64,000 bases of DNA from Circinella umbellata (lineage: Eukaryota; Mucoromycota; Mucoromycetes; Mucorales; Lichtheimiaceae), in NCBI GenBank assembly GCA_025093555.1, contig JAIWNF010000012.1:682001-746000 (forward strand), in the 5' to 3' direction. The notes under the pieces are model-generated. The model did no database searches. It saw only the letters and a program-made list of their open reading frames with translations, and had not been told where the DNA came from. Each line of letters begins with the position of its first letter. The first letter of the stretch is position 1. Below are positions 12,714 to 25,232 of this stretch, one piece after another. The position numbers and the translations under genes were made by a program.

Positions 12714-15483
12714 GGTCTGGAAGTGTGTGACAAGAAAGGAAGAAAGGAAGAAGGAGCTTTTCCAAAATATTTTTTTTACTTACCTCACTCAGCAAAGGAA
12801 AATGACGCGCTTTCACCAATCAAAGCGCTTAATTTCGCGTTTTTTGCCTTTTGGAACCTGCAGGACAATTCTTCGATTTTACCTGTTTTTTCTTGATTAT
12901 CGTGTATCATTGAATCATTCAGGAACTATAGTGACCAGTATGAAGATTTTTTATTACGTATGTATTATTCGGATTTATTCTAATTCCTACCATAATATAT
13001 TACAATTACTACTGTTGTTCTCTTGTGCTAGAAACTATCCACAAGCACATACTCCTCACTAAAAATCTTAACCTTATTAAGAAAAGCATGTTGTGTAGAA
13101 GCCCGTTATTAACATATAAGTTATACAAAACCTAATATTCTTTCAGTTTCTAAAAATTTAAGCTCTGAGCGAATCATGATAATATATTGATTCGTGCCCG
13201 AAGTCTAAAACACTCACAGAAGAAAAGTCTAGGCAAACGAGTTGGAGGTTAGTTAAAGTGAACAGGCGACCTTAATCCAATTATTTGGATGCATTGATGT
13301 AGCAAATTGCGATAATCAATACGAATTGCAGACTTTGTATTATTGTATTATGTAGCATATTGGATTTTATACATGTAAAAACTCTGTTCGCAATCCATCA
13401 TGTAATACATTTTTTATATCAATTTTTTGGTGTTTTAGTATTTGTACCTGAAGATTTGAAATGTTGTTATCATTTTTTTTTTAAAAAACAAAGAGAAATA
13501 TATGTCATGTATCCAAACTATATATATGACCTTATTTTTGGACAACGGTTGCAGATGGCTATGAGCTTTAGAGCAATACTCTCAACTTCAGAAAAATAAT
13601 AATTTTTATTGATCTACGTATCATAATTATAATTATGCGACCATTATCTCAAAATATTAACAATCCTATTTGAATAAGAGAAAAACTCACACCGAGCGTT
13701 TCCACTATTCTATATTGTTATTATCTTATTAGTTATCAGCAAAACCTACGAACAACGATCGAGGATCACACTAGTATACTTTTTTTGTCTGGATATAAAT
13801 GATGAATATTCCATCAACTAGTATGGTCAAACTACAAAAGAATGGATGCTCTATTTACACAGATTTTGATGGAACACAGAAAATGCTACATAAACTGTCT
13901 TGGAGTAAGATTAATTACTTCAGCCCATAAATCTAACATTGTTCCTAATTCTTCAATTCAAAACAGGACTTACACCTTTTCACAAACGTATGTCCACAAA
14001 ATACCCTTTAACAAGAAAACTCCGTTCAAGAACAATTTAGTAGTGATGAAACTAAGTGGAAGGTTATGGAATTAACTTTTGCACCTATATCACGTCAACC
14101 AATTCCACCAAGTGACACTGCTGAACTATATTGATATCACTATAATGCGACCTGACTTCCGCCGTACAACAGATAATGAACACTGCAGATCAATCTTTGT
14201 TCAAACAGCAAAGCAACAAAAGCAAAGAACACGACAATATATTTGTTTTACCTCGGGGATATCTTACAAAAAAGCACAGCCTCTTTTGTTGGTGACCACA
14301 TCCCAATATTTTAGTTATACGTAATTTCTAATTTCATCAATCAAAGAAGAAACTTACGTATTTTATCAATATGTAAGAGTGCAGAAAAAAAAATCGAAAG
14401 CAAGCCGTAAGAAGAATATGGGCTGAGTCTTTGTCTTTTTCTCATCAAGAATAATTTGAAATGATTTTTGGCATGTTACTACGTAATAGCCTGATCCCAG
14501 TTCATCAGAAACAGCAAGATATATTGCGAGTACTGCTGCTTCTTCTATACAGGTTAAGTAGGTATTACCAGATTATAATGCTACGTATGAACAGACTTTT
14601 AATAATTCCTATATAGTGTGATAATAGATGGTAGTATTAATAGTTACAATAACCTCATTTTATCAATTTATAACCTCATTCTTAAAGATATTTTTGCTCA
14701 CATTTATCGGCTTGAATATCAATCCTTGAAACAGTAAAGCTTAATTAATTAAATGTTAAAGATCTACAGGGCTGTATGTAGTATCTTCTCAATAGTGAGA
14801 CAAAAGGATTACGTAATAATGAAAAGAAATAAAAAAAAACCATAGCAACGTGGGAGTTTATTAAGTTTCTATTTGATTCTTTTTCTTTACCATTAATTAT
14901 ATCTCGGCGCGGTTTCTAGAAAACAATAATGAGACTTGAACCTAGTACATACATGATCATACGATGACTAAGAATGACAGTAATGATTATGTATATCCTA
15001 GGTTCTGAGATGCAAAAAAAAAACAAGCCATTTTCATAACTGTCAAAATCAAAAAGACAAGACAGGACGTCAGTTATAAACACAAGGAAACCTATAAATT
15101 CATTTGCCACGGAACCTGGATCTCCGAAATAACAATCAGAAAAGACATTAAAAATATTCCAAAAAAAGTTGCGATTGCGTGCTATTATGTACCACTTTTC
15201 TGTAAGGTTTGTGTCTGTTTTTTTTTCGCCACACGTATAACATGCGCTTACTATAAGCTATAAGCTGTTAACAAAAAAAAAAGAAAGCCGACAAAAAAAC
15301 TATATATTTCGAACACGTATTTGGGCTTTTCTTTTTCTCAGCGACTTTGTGTACCCGTTTTCCCGAGAAGTTCCAGAGAACAAAACGCTGACTCATTCGT
15401 TATTGTTCTTCTTCTCCTACTCGTAATACTATATAACAATTAAAACACTATTCTATTTCACATTTACCTATAGAATATAGAAT
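12714..15483. other. Divergent intergenic region (2.8 kb) with no supported gene
   Basis: It lies between the divergently transcribed FHA and acid phosphatase genes and so contains both promoters. Frames at 13842-14075 and 14079-14324 are moderately long but have no start or splice context and no recognisable motif. A short stretch around 14062-14112 reads like a broken coding fragment in another frame. A CCATAGCAACG sequence near 14840 resembles an RFX half-site. Confidence 0.45.
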
Positions 15484-17804
15484 ATGGCATCATTACCCGG
15501 AGCTGATTCTGGTCATTATCCCGAAGACTTAGAACTAACGTAAGATTACTTTTTCTTTTTTGTTCCCTTTTGGTGACAACAAAATCCGTATATACTCATA
15601 CATGCACGTGGTTTTGCTCATCTATAAATGTATATGTATGTATGTAAACGAACAAATATATATAATTATATATATTACTAGTCTCTTGCAAGTAGTTCAT
15701 CGTCATGGTAAGAAGAAAGTTATTTGTTTGATACTATAAAAAGTGAGTAAATAAATACTAATAAATACCGGTTTTTTTTTTTTGTATATAGGCGAACGTA
15801 CACCTGTTAGAAAGCGTTTGACACAACTTTTCCCAGCTGTATGGAACATGTGTGATGCTAATGCTCACATGTTTGCAACCATTTTATCATTGGATCCGAA
15901 AGCAGCCAAACAATTTGTTCCTTTACAAAGATTGGTAGATGAAGAAAGATTAGACCAAAAACCTCATTTGCATAAACCAGGTGCCTGGTAAGCTTTTTTT
16001 TATGCGGGGAAATAAATGGAGATAGAAGAGGTTTTACCAGAAAAAGGAAAAAAAAAATTGGGAAGCGCACTAGTCATCTAACATATTGTCATTATTCTAG
16101 TGACTATGGTCAATTAACCAATGTTGGTCGTCAGAGCATGGCTTCTTTGGGTTCAAGATTAAGAGAGATTTATATCAACAGGTACCTTTTTTGATTTTTC
16201 AAATACTATATATTTTTAATGATAATTAATCGCTCTATATGGACATAGACTCAAGTTTTTACCAGATGTTTTTGATGAAAATACCGTGACTATTCGTAGT
16301 ACTAGCTATCAACGTACTCAAGAATCTGTTCAACAACTGGTTGCAGGTGGTTTATATCCGATTGAAAAACGTCACGATGATTTTGTTCTTAAAATTAGCA
16401 CACGGTAAAGTGGGGTCATGGGGTTTAGTGAGGGAATGTTGCTATTGTACTGGTAATTAGTATTTGTAACCATGACAATAATAACAACGACAACAGTAGT
16501 GATAAAAAGGAAACACGTAAGTACAAGTGGTTTTTAATTCATATTATTATTATTACTATAGTGATCCAGTAACGGATAACATGTATCCAAATAGAAACTG
16601 CTCTAGGCTATCTCAATTAAATAAAGAATCAAGGGAAGAAGTACATGAAATATACAAGGAGAAATTCAAGTCACTATCCGAAAAATTGAAAAAATATGCG
16701 GATTCTGTATCACTTTACAGTCATCCTTCTGCAAATGGCATTATGGGTAAATTTATTACTGTTATGTTGTACAACAACGTATTGATCGAAACATTGAGAA
16801 CATTTGTTACATATATGTATATATATATACACATGCAGTGAATGTGATAAATAATACTTTTATACATGTGTTGTGACACCGGGTTTTTTTTTTGTTTTTA
16901 TATAGATACCTTGGTTGCTGCAAAAGCACACGGATTTGATCTTCCACCGGATATTGATGAAGGAGTGATGCGAGATCTTGAAGATGTGGTGATTTTAGAT
17001 TTTTTCCATACAGCAATGAAGTCGCATGAAGGTCGACGACTTGGCATAGGAAGATTAGTTGGGGATATCCGAGATCGTATGGTCGAAAAAACTGCCGGAG
17101 TCAATGACCGAAAACTTCATATCTATTCTGGTCATGATACGTAAGTATTTTGTTGTTGATATTGTTTCGATCTTCAACATTAATTGGGATATATGAGATT
17201 ATATTAGTATTATTTCTATTTTTTATTTAGTTTTTTTTTTGGTGTAAAAAAATCTCACAAAAGTGTATTAAGATATTTTCCAAAAAAGAGAATAACTTTT
17301 CGGGGATAATTATCTTTCTTAAAAGATAAAGGGGAATGGATATTAACTTTTTTATTATTATTATTTTTAGTACTGTTGGACCGTTGTTAATTTCGTTGGG
17401 CGTGTTTGACAAGCGGTAAGAGATTCCATATTATTAGCACGTGAAAATCAGGACAATTACAATAATTAAAGTTTACTGACCCTTTTCTCTTTTTTTTATA
17501 TCTTAACCCTTTTATTATTATTAGATGGCCACCTTTTAGTAGTTCAATTATTTTTGAACTATTCAAAGAAAAAGGAACTAACTTGAGTTGGACATCTCGG
17601 ATTTTTGGACAAAAAGAACAGCCACATTATGTACGTGTGCGTTATAATGACAAAATTCTTGAATTACCTGGTTGTCATGCAATAGAAGATCATCATTCAA
17701 GTGGTGATAAATCTTTATGTACTTTTGAAGCATTCAAAAAGATTGTGAAAGATCAAGTACCTGAAAATTGGAATGAAGAATGCATTAAAAAACAATCTAA
17801 TTAA
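15484..17804 (+). CDS. Histidine acid phosphatase, clade-2 histidine phosphatase superfamily (419 aa)
   Basis: Nine exons: 15484-15539, 15682-15707, 15792-15987, 16101-16181, 16249-16404, 16562-16746, 16906-17140, 17371-17415 and 17525-17804. Phase closes exactly to a 419-residue protein. The N-terminal catalytic motif HRHGERTP (H25-P32) carries the nucleophilic His, and the C-terminal SGHDT (H310, D311) supplies the proton donor; both are diagnostic for histidine acid phosphatases. The conserved GQLTNVG and STSYQRTQESVQ blocks of the family are also present. There is no signal peptide or membrane segment, so the protein is probably intracellular, closer to lysophosphatidate phosphatase (ACP6)-like enzymes than to secreted phytases. 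The substrate is not predictable. The catalytic motif is split by introns (exon 2 is only 26 nt), so no single uninterrupted frame shows it. Confidence 0.92.
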
Positions 17805-18603
17805 AGCTTTTTATATCACTGTTGAGTGGTGATATATAATGTTAATAATTAATAATAATAATAAGAAATGTAATTTACCATGATTCCATATTGATGTTAG
17901 ATTTACTTAATAACTTGAGTTCCTGTTTTCGGTTAATAGGAAATTAAAGAAGAACAAAAAGGAAAAACTTGGGAAAAAGAGAAACAAAAGAAAAAGAAGT
18001 TTCTAATTATTTGAAGTATGAGCCATGAGTATGAATTATTTTTCTTCTATCCTTATATACTATTCATAATTATCCTTGTTATAGTTATTGTCATTATTTT
18101 CATCACGAAATAAATAGAAATCAATGTTGATCCGGGGAACTTTATTTTGTGGAGCGATGGTACGGGTGCAAAATAAGTGGATTGTGTAACTAAAGGAAAT
18201 AAAAAAAGCTCGTGAAAATTCAACAAACCGGTGTTTGAAGTGGGTGGGAAGCTTTCAAAAGATTAGAACAAACACACGGTAAGAGACACTCACACAGTTT
18301 TAACATTAGGCTTTTTTGTTTCACTCTCTCTTAGTGTGCTGTTATTGAGCATACGTGTGGTCACCCTTCATTCATTCCCTCTCTTTCTTTTTTTTCTCTT
18401 TCTTTCCATCCCCCGCTTGAATATCTTCCTCTCTCTACACACTTTTTTTTTTCATTATAATTATCAAACAATATACGCCCGACTAAAAAGAAAAAGAAAA
18501 AAAAAACTCGGTTTCTTCTTCTGACCTCCCAATATATTTATATATAAAGTTATTCCGCCTTTATATTCCAATACCCTTTTCTAACTCGCCCTCTGGTGTT
18601 TCA
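17805..18603. other. Intergenic: phosphatase 3' end and bHLH promoter
   Basis: The first part is AT-rich 3' UTR. The last 300 bases carry pyrimidine-rich runs (TTTCTCTTTC, CCTCTCTCT) typical of a fungal promoter and leader. No gene is seen. Confidence 0.55.
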
Positions 18604-20615
18604 ATGAACTATTCACAGCAACATTCACAAAACCCAACGCAATCGTCATCTGTTCCTAGTCAATCATTCCCTCCTCAGGAATGGTTTTCTCAGACAGCTC
18701 AAAACAATAACAATTTTGAGGCACCATTACAGGAGCCCGTTCCATTTGAGGGTAAATTATTATTATTATTATTGATTCTCTTTTTTCATAAAAAAAGGCT
18801 CAAATCACTTATATATAATAAATATGTTTTGATATGAATTTATTATTATTATTAGAGTTTCAATTTACGTTTGATTTGGGTCCTGATTTTGCCATGCCTG
18901 TGCCATTGGACATGGCACCTATGAATGACGTTCCTTTACTTGACGAATCACAATTTCAAAACTTTACAGCTGCTGCTGAAGCAGCAGTAACTACAACGGA
19001 GGAACTACCACCACATGAACCTCCTTCTATACCATCACAACAACTGACTGTACCATCCTCTTCCTCCGCATCATCATCATCCCACTATCATCACCATCAT
19101 CACCGTTCTCATCAACAATTATTGCAACCACCACAACCACCTTCTTTATCGTCAAATACAGTGCTTGACGAAGATGATCAAAAAACATTCTCTCAATTTT
19201 TGGATACATTTTTTATGGACCAAGATATGCAAGTTGACCCATTACCAAGTCACATGCCTTCATTGTATGATCAGTATCCTTCTCAAAACATGGATGATAA
19301 TAATGGGGAAGATGAAGAACGACGTCGTACTTCTATTTTACGTTCTCTTGATGAACAAAAGAGACAACATCAACACTTTTTACAAGCTAATCATCAACAT
19401 AATCCAATGGATTCTTCATCATCATCTTCATCTTCTTGGAGCACAACAACACCTTCTTCTTCTGCAGGGAATAATTTTCGGCATGATGCTGTCTATTTAA
19501 AGAAGAGTGAAACTATCTCATTCCCAAGACAACAACAGCAGCAACAACAACAACCGGTAGTACCAACACATCCTCATATTCATCATGATCTTCCGCATTC
19601 ACATTCTTCATCTTCATCATCTCATCAACATCAATCTCGCGAGTCTTCTTCTCCAATGACAGCAACGCCATTACGGGCATCTACGTCAGCATCCACAGCA
19701 TCACCCACCTCATCGTATAATAAACGACCTAGTACAGATGATCATGATATGATTAGCAATAAAATGGCAAAGAGACCTTCTGGAACACGTGTTAGAAGTC
19801 GACCACAAAAAGAATTATTGACGGAAGCGGAAAAACGTGCTAATCATATTGCTTCTGAACAAAAACGGAGGACGACCATTCGTACAGGATTTAAGGACTT
19901 AACAGAAATTGTACCGACCTTGAAAAATATCAATAATAGTAAAAGTACAGTTTTATTCAAGGCAGTGGATTACATTCGATATTTAGAAAAACGTACGAAA
20001 TCATTAAAAGAGAAGGTGAATACATTGGAAATGCGTGTACAAGTAGAAGGACGTAAAGAAGTTATTTTACAAGACCGATCTTTAACTCCTACCGCTACAA
20101 ATCATAACACAACAACAGCAACAACTATGATGAGTAATAATAATAGTCATCATTATCAAAATCAACAGCATCATCATACCAATAATACCAACAATCATAA
20201 TAATAATGAACATCATCATCACCAAGAGCAACATCTCAATAATAATAATAATAAGAGTAGTAATCATCAAGGGCAACAGCATCATTTTGGTAAAGTGAAT
20301 AGCAATAAAAATGTGACAGCATGTGCCCAAGATGCTTTAGAAAAGCATAAAGAACACTTAAAAAGTTTAATGCAATTTCAAGAACAATTACATTTTCAAC
20401 AAAAATTGATGGCACAACATGATTTCAGTGGATCAACTCCTCGATCTACATCAAGAGCTTTTCGTCCTGTACACGAGGAAAGTGATGCTCGTATGATGGC
20501 TTATGGACCTTCAACTTCTTCGACAACAACAAATTCTCGACCTGATACCAATACTAAAAATGCGACTAGTAGTCCAACTACTTCTGCCACTTCAAAAGCT
20601 ACTGTATCTGCATAA
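18604..20615 (+). CDS. bHLH-leucine-zipper transcription factor (635 aa)
   Basis: Two exons, 18604-18751 and 18856-20615, joined through a split Glu codon. The DNA-binding domain begins at about residue 375: the basic region NHIASEQKRR has the H380-E384-R388 signature of class B E-box (CACGTG) binders. A helix (TTIRTGFKDLTEIVP), a short loop, helix 2 (STVLFKAVDYIRYLEK) and a leucine-zipper extension (LKEKVNTLEMRV) to about 450 follow. The sequence most resembles MLX/INO4-like fungal bHLH-Zip factors, which work as dimers in lipid or glycolytic gene control; the exact target is inference. Flanking regions are very low complexity: poly-Ser, poly-His, poly-Gln (residues about 275-285) and Asn/His-rich after 455. 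The Asp-rich N terminus (LDEDDQKTFSQFLDTFF) looks like an activation domain. Confidence 0.9.
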
Positions 20616-21248
20616 AGTAATTTTATTCTATTGTATGTTTATTTTAGTTTACCCTTTTAATTCTTTTCTTCTTTTACGACGCACCTATGAAAAACATACA
20701 CACACGCAAGTAACTTCATTTTTTCTATAAATAGTACTGTTATTGTTATCGTTGTTGTTATTACCATCATTATTATAGCTGTTATTTTATTTTGTTATTA
20801 TCGTATTCTAAGCTTTGTCATTCTTTTTCTTCTTCTGTGTAAAATGCTGTTTTTCTATAATTATATAACAACCACATACACATACAAATATATATATACA
20901 ACCCTCTTACCTTTTTTATTTTTTTTTATTTGATATTTTTTTTGTACATTAACATTTATATATATATATAAAAGGAAGTGTAAAAATGTTTCCATTACCA
21001 AAGAAAACCCCCATTTTTACATATGTGATTCTGATTACTTATATATACTAGCTATCAATTGATCTATCATATTGAGTTTCATATAAGAGAAGGGAACAAA
21101 AAAGAAGCACTTACATTGGAATGTGGGCAACATTTCAATATCGTTAAAATTATACAAAAAATGTATAAATACTCAAGAAGATGGATGGATTTCCATCTAA
21201 TCTTTTTATCACTTTTGTTTACATATCCATAATTAATAATATAACAAA
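20616..21248. other. Intergenic: bHLH 3' UTR and promoter of small secreted protein
   Basis: AT-rich, with ACACACGCA and TATATA repeats. No coding potential is seen apart from the flanking genes. A TATA box lies near its end. Confidence 0.55.
21164..21170 (+). promoter_or_regulatory. TATA box of the small secreted protein gene
   Basis: TATAAAT sits about 80 bp upstream of the start codon, preceded by the AT-rich ACAAAAAATG and followed by a short leader. The distance fits a fungal TATA-driven promoter with a roughly 45-nt 5' leader, as seen for highly expressed secreted proteins. Confidence 0.55.
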
Positions 21249-21644
21249 ATGATATCCTTTTTCATAAAACTTTTATTACTCCTTGTCATAGTGACGAATG
21301 TTACTATCAGTGCTATTTCAGACACAGGAAAAGACGATGACAAGCTTACTATTGAGCTATGTAGTAATAAGCGACAACTTTTAGCTGCAACTAACATGTG
21401 TACAACACATGGTAAACCTGATAATAATATCGCATGTGTCTGTCAAGAAAGTATACCAATATGTGTTACCACCGATATGTCTAGTGACAAACCTAAAGCT
21501 TCTATTTGTGATGATATAGTATATGAAGCATGTATTAATGGTTGTATTAGTTCAGTCGTTGCTATCAAATGCGAAGGAATAGAATCTAGTCGGTGTCTTA
21601 CTATGAAAGGTGAGATCAAAAAAGGACTTCTTAGTTCAATCTAA
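21249..21644 (+). CDS. Small secreted cysteine-rich protein (131 aa)
   Basis: Single exon. Residues 1-23 form a signal peptide (MISF followed by a Leu/Ile/Val core, with cleavage plausible near SAIS/D). The mature part of about 108 residues holds ten cysteines, including C-V-C and C-I-N-G-C patterns, which would allow five disulfides. It has no membrane segment after the signal. Size, secretion and Cys content are those of fungal small secreted or effector-like proteins, but I recognise no family and assign no function. An upstream TATA box supports it being a real gene. Confidence 0.75.
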   Translation: MISFFIKLLLLLVIVTNVTISAISDTGKDDDKLTIELCSNKRQLLAATNMCTTHGKPDNNIACVCQESIPICVTTDMSSDKPKASICDDIVYEACINGCISSVVAIKCEGIESSRCLTMKGEIKKGLLSSI

Positions 21645-22026
21645 TAATTTATTTTTATTCCCAATGTATAAATATTTCACATACAAAAAATAACAGTGTT
21701 GCTCCTTTTCTTCTCTCTTTTTACCTCTTTCCTTCGGTTCTTTACCTTTCCTTTCCTTTCCTTTCCTTTTTTTTTTTTTTTTTTTTTTGGTTCCATCCTC
21801 TTTCCCTTCTTCAATAACTTATTTTATGTGGAATAAACATAATATTCAGAGAAAGAAATCATAGAGTAATTTTCTTTTCTTGGGCGTTGGAAAATAGTTG
21901 TGTATGTGTACGATAAATAGTGTAAGATACATTAATAATAATATCGAGACAGTGAAAAAAAAAGAGATGATTACATGTGCGGAGAGGGTATATATAATAT
22001 AGGAGTGATCGCATAAGCTTTATACA
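21645..22026. other. Convergent 3' region
   Basis: Lies between the + secreted-protein gene and the - membrane-protein gene. It contains a (CTTTC)n tract running into about 23 consecutive T (21743-21788). No gene is seen. Confidence 0.55.
21743..21788. repeat. (CTTTC)n plus poly-T tract
   Basis: Repeated TTTCC pentamers pass into an unbroken run of T residues. Confidence 0.85.
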
Positions 22027-22470
22027 TCAAGAAGTAGTAGTGGTGGTAGCAGTATTAAAACTCGGTGATCTTGCATATTTCTTTAATAGTTCCGTACGTC
22101 GACTTATCCATGAACTTCTTTTATTATTGTCCTTTTGAGTATCTCGATCTTGTTGCTGTTGACTTGACAACCCTTGCTGTTCTTGATGCTGCTCGGATAA
22201 GGAAGACGAAGAAGGAGAAGGTGGGGCAGGTCGATTCCATTGATAAAATGTAGACGTACGTTTCATATAACGCGCACGAAAAGACGTAGATAATAATGGA
22301 GACCTGTCATCTGGCTGCTGTTGCTCTTCGACATCAAGAGTACTACTTCGCCGATGACTTGCATTACAACAATAACAATAAACCATCAAGGAGACAATCA
22401 CCGTCGCGCTGACGATTAAAATACCCAAAGCAAGTATGGTCATGTCATTGCCAATGTCCACCGCCACCAT
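22027..22470 (-). CDS. Single-pass membrane protein, unknown function (147 aa)
   Basis: Single exon. I chose the ATG at 22470 (context AACAATGG, A at -3) over an in-frame ATG at 22518, because the intervening 16 codons are AT-rich and leader-like. Near the start lies one strong hydrophobic segment (ILALGILIVSATVIVSLMVY) followed by CYCC, cysteines well placed for palmitoylation. The cytoplasmic-like tail is Gln- and Ser-rich with basic stretches (RARYMKR, SRRTELLKKYARSP). The layout is a short lumenal N terminus, one TM and a disordered cytosolic tail. No family was recognised. Confidence 0.6.
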   Translation of the reverse strand: MVAVDIGNDMTILALGILIVSATVIVSLMVYCYCCNASHRRSSTLDVEEQQQPDDRSPLLSTSFRARYMKRTSTFYQWNRPAPPSPSSSSLSEQHQEQQGLSSQQQQDRDTQKDNNKRSSWISRRTELLKKYARSPSFNTATTTTTS

Positions 22471-25232
22471 TGTTAAAATTATTATACTTATAAGTATATG
22501 TGTTGTACTAATGTACAATCGTAATTAATTAGATGAGAAAGAAAGTAAAAGAAGAATGGGTACCCAAATATAGAAGAAAAAGAAGAAGAGGGAAAAAAGA
22601 AAGTTTAAAAAATAGAAACGAAAGAAGTATTATTAGTATGTACGTGTGACCTGAGATCAATTTGCATAAGTATTATCATTTGAGAGTATAATATGATTCT
22701 AGAATAACCGCCGGTTATGATGACGAAAGTAATATATCTTGGCAAGTATGTGAATAGCTATAAAAAAAAGATGTATGTTGGACATAAACCCTGCGTTTTT
22801 TTTAATATGTACAAGGGTTTGGGGATTCAAAATAGATCATGATGTTCTTTAGTCAGTGAAAGTGTATAAAGAGTTATTTTAAACCAACTTTTATTTAGAA
22901 TTCCCATAGATGTAGTGTAACCAATCTGCACCGCTCGTTTATGCATTCATCTACATCATCGTTTTTCGGATAACAATGAGTCCTCGGACAAACTAATACA
23001 CTTTTTTCTTTATAAAAAGTTTAAACCGTGTAAAACATTGAATATATGTTTACCTTATTCTCACAGAGTAAAATATTGTTTGTCGTTTTGTTTGAGTTTA
23101 TCGATCATATTTTCTTCTTGTCGGGTATTATTTTCACAAATGAGAAAGTATAAATTCATATACTATGTACTTTTCCAAAGTGATGTAGAAATTTATAGAC
23201 AGTAAACTGGTAAAATGGCTATATACATTATGATATATACAGGTGTATGTAAGATTACTTAGTATGCATTAGCTGTAGAAAAGAAGAGAACCAACAGCGA
23301 ACCTACATCAGATATTATATTACAATTGTTTGGGCTTTCGCATTACTGTATAATGTCCATTTTACATTGATTACAATGATATATACATACGAATGAAGAT
23401 GGTGATTATAATGCTTTTCTCTTATAAGCCGAGCAACCTTTGATCTTCTTACACTTTTGTCTTTTTAATATGTTTCATTTCATGTTCTGAAAAAACTTTT
23501 TTTTTTGAAAACGGTTTTTAGTTCCTATCTCTCGACTAAAGATGATACGTAAGGTAATCTATGTATTTACCATCAGATAACACTACACCAAAGAAAGTGG
23601 ATTATGCAAAAGAAGAAACAGTCTTGTATCTATAAAGTATTATTTTATATACATCTACGTACAAAGTAAAGAAAAAACTCAAAAGATTAATAAAAAAAGA
23701 AAGGCTAATGTCATTCTTCACTACAACAAGTCTATGTTTTGAAATATATAATATAATAACTATCTGTGTTACGTAATAGCACATCCATCATATAATGTGT
23801 ATATAATACGGAATCATATTTTTTAATAAATTACCTAGATATTAACTATTGACTTACAAAGCAATTTTGATAGAACAATTCTTGAACAATTGATTGTTCA
23901 CCATGTATCTGGACGCTGCTTTAATTTCTAAAATCTTACTATCATAGTTCGTTAATGAATATGATATAAAAATGTTCAAAGCTTCAGTTGAAGTCAATCT
24001 TTTAACAAGTTAACCTTATCAATTTGTGAATTTTATGAATAGAAAAATATAATAAAATCTACCGGATGAATCCATTAAAGTGCTGTTTTATACCTCTTTT
24101 GTAATACTAAATATTCTATTTATTTCGTTAGTTCTGATATTCCTGTGATTCACCACATATTTCAAAAATAGTAATAATAAGAATATAGCTACAATTAGCT
24201 TGATATACAATAAATATGTTTTTTCCCTAAGCCTGTGTCATTCGCGGTTACATCGATGGTATCGATATCGCACTATCTAATGTGAGTGATTTTCTGGCCT
24301 CTATTTTGCAGCAGTGCTATTATAGCTATAAAATTCTCAAAATTTCACGATAACAGTGGCATAGATAGGCTTGAACACTTATTGAATGACATAAAGAACT
24401 ATCTCTATTAATCATTCGTTTTAATACGTCGCTCACCTACTACTGTACTGTGTATCTTTAATCACGTTCGTAAAGCTACGTATCCACTGTATACGTACTG
24501 CTTAAACATTAAAGATTTGATACTGTAACATAAAAAAAGGGTAGACGTCATTGATTTGATACGTACACATTTATTTGCAAATCTTGAAAACATTATAAAA
24601 ACATTCATCATTATAGCTTGTAATTACTGTACAGTATCTTACATGAGTGATAATAATAGTTAATATACAGCACTATACATCATCTTTGGTTGTCATTGGC
24701 TGATTAATAGAAACAATACAGTGGAACTTTATAAATTTCACATTCAATAATTTTCATGCCCTATAACCTCAAAATTTCCATCTTAAAATAAAAGAGCGAT
24801 TTACTTATAAGAGGCACCAACGAGAATGAAAATTTTCGCCTCGAATAAACGAGGTACCACTGCGATTGCTACTTAAAACAGTTTCCATTTTTTAACAGGG
24901 CATTTGGAATAGTAATTTTGCTACTATGTCAAGTAATTTGTATATATTGAATAGAAAATAAACAAATAAAGCTTTTTTTGTCTCCAGATTAAGTAATGTT
25001 GAGTTTTTAGTAATGTCGCTTGACTTTTTTTTTTGTTCTCCCTTATGTCAATTTCGTGAGCCAAAAATGGTAATGCAGCATCCACTAAATGTCTAATTCA
25101 TTAATGTCACATGGCCAATGGAGCTAAACTTTTCACATTTTTTTTTTCACTCATTAGAAATTGATTCTCTTTCTTCTTACTTTTTTTTCCTTTTTCTCTT
25201 GGTCTCAATTTAAAAAAAAGATATACGCAATA
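22471..25232. other. Intergenic region (2.8 kb) with a degraded inverted-repeat element
   Basis: Divergent promoters of the membrane-protein and ANTH genes lie at the two ends. The middle is AT-rich with no protein-like frame. The only recognisable structure is the element at 24719-24862. Confidence 0.5.
24719..24862. mobile_element. Degraded pogo-like MITE relic (144 bp)
   Basis: The left end reads CAGTGGAACTTTATAAATT, and the reverse complement of the right end reads CAGTGGTACCTCGTTTATTC. Both are followed at similar distance by AATTTTCAT. CAGTG termini with CCTCGTTTATTCGA-type TIRs are characteristic of pogo/Tigger elements. A TA precedes the left end, but the right side is CG rather than TA, and the TIRs have diverged, so this is an old non-autonomous copy. 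Confidence 0.45.

Noticed and set aside
13842..14324. Two adjacent + frames (77 and 81 aa) in the FHA/phosphatase spacer
   Set aside because: No recognisable domain, no splice signals joining them and ordinary AT-driven composition. A short stretch in another frame looks coding-like, but the evidence is too weak to call a pseudogene.
19027..20330. Antisense Met/Ile/Val-rich frames over the bHLH gene
   Set aside because: They are the complement of Asn/His/Ser codon repeats in the real gene.
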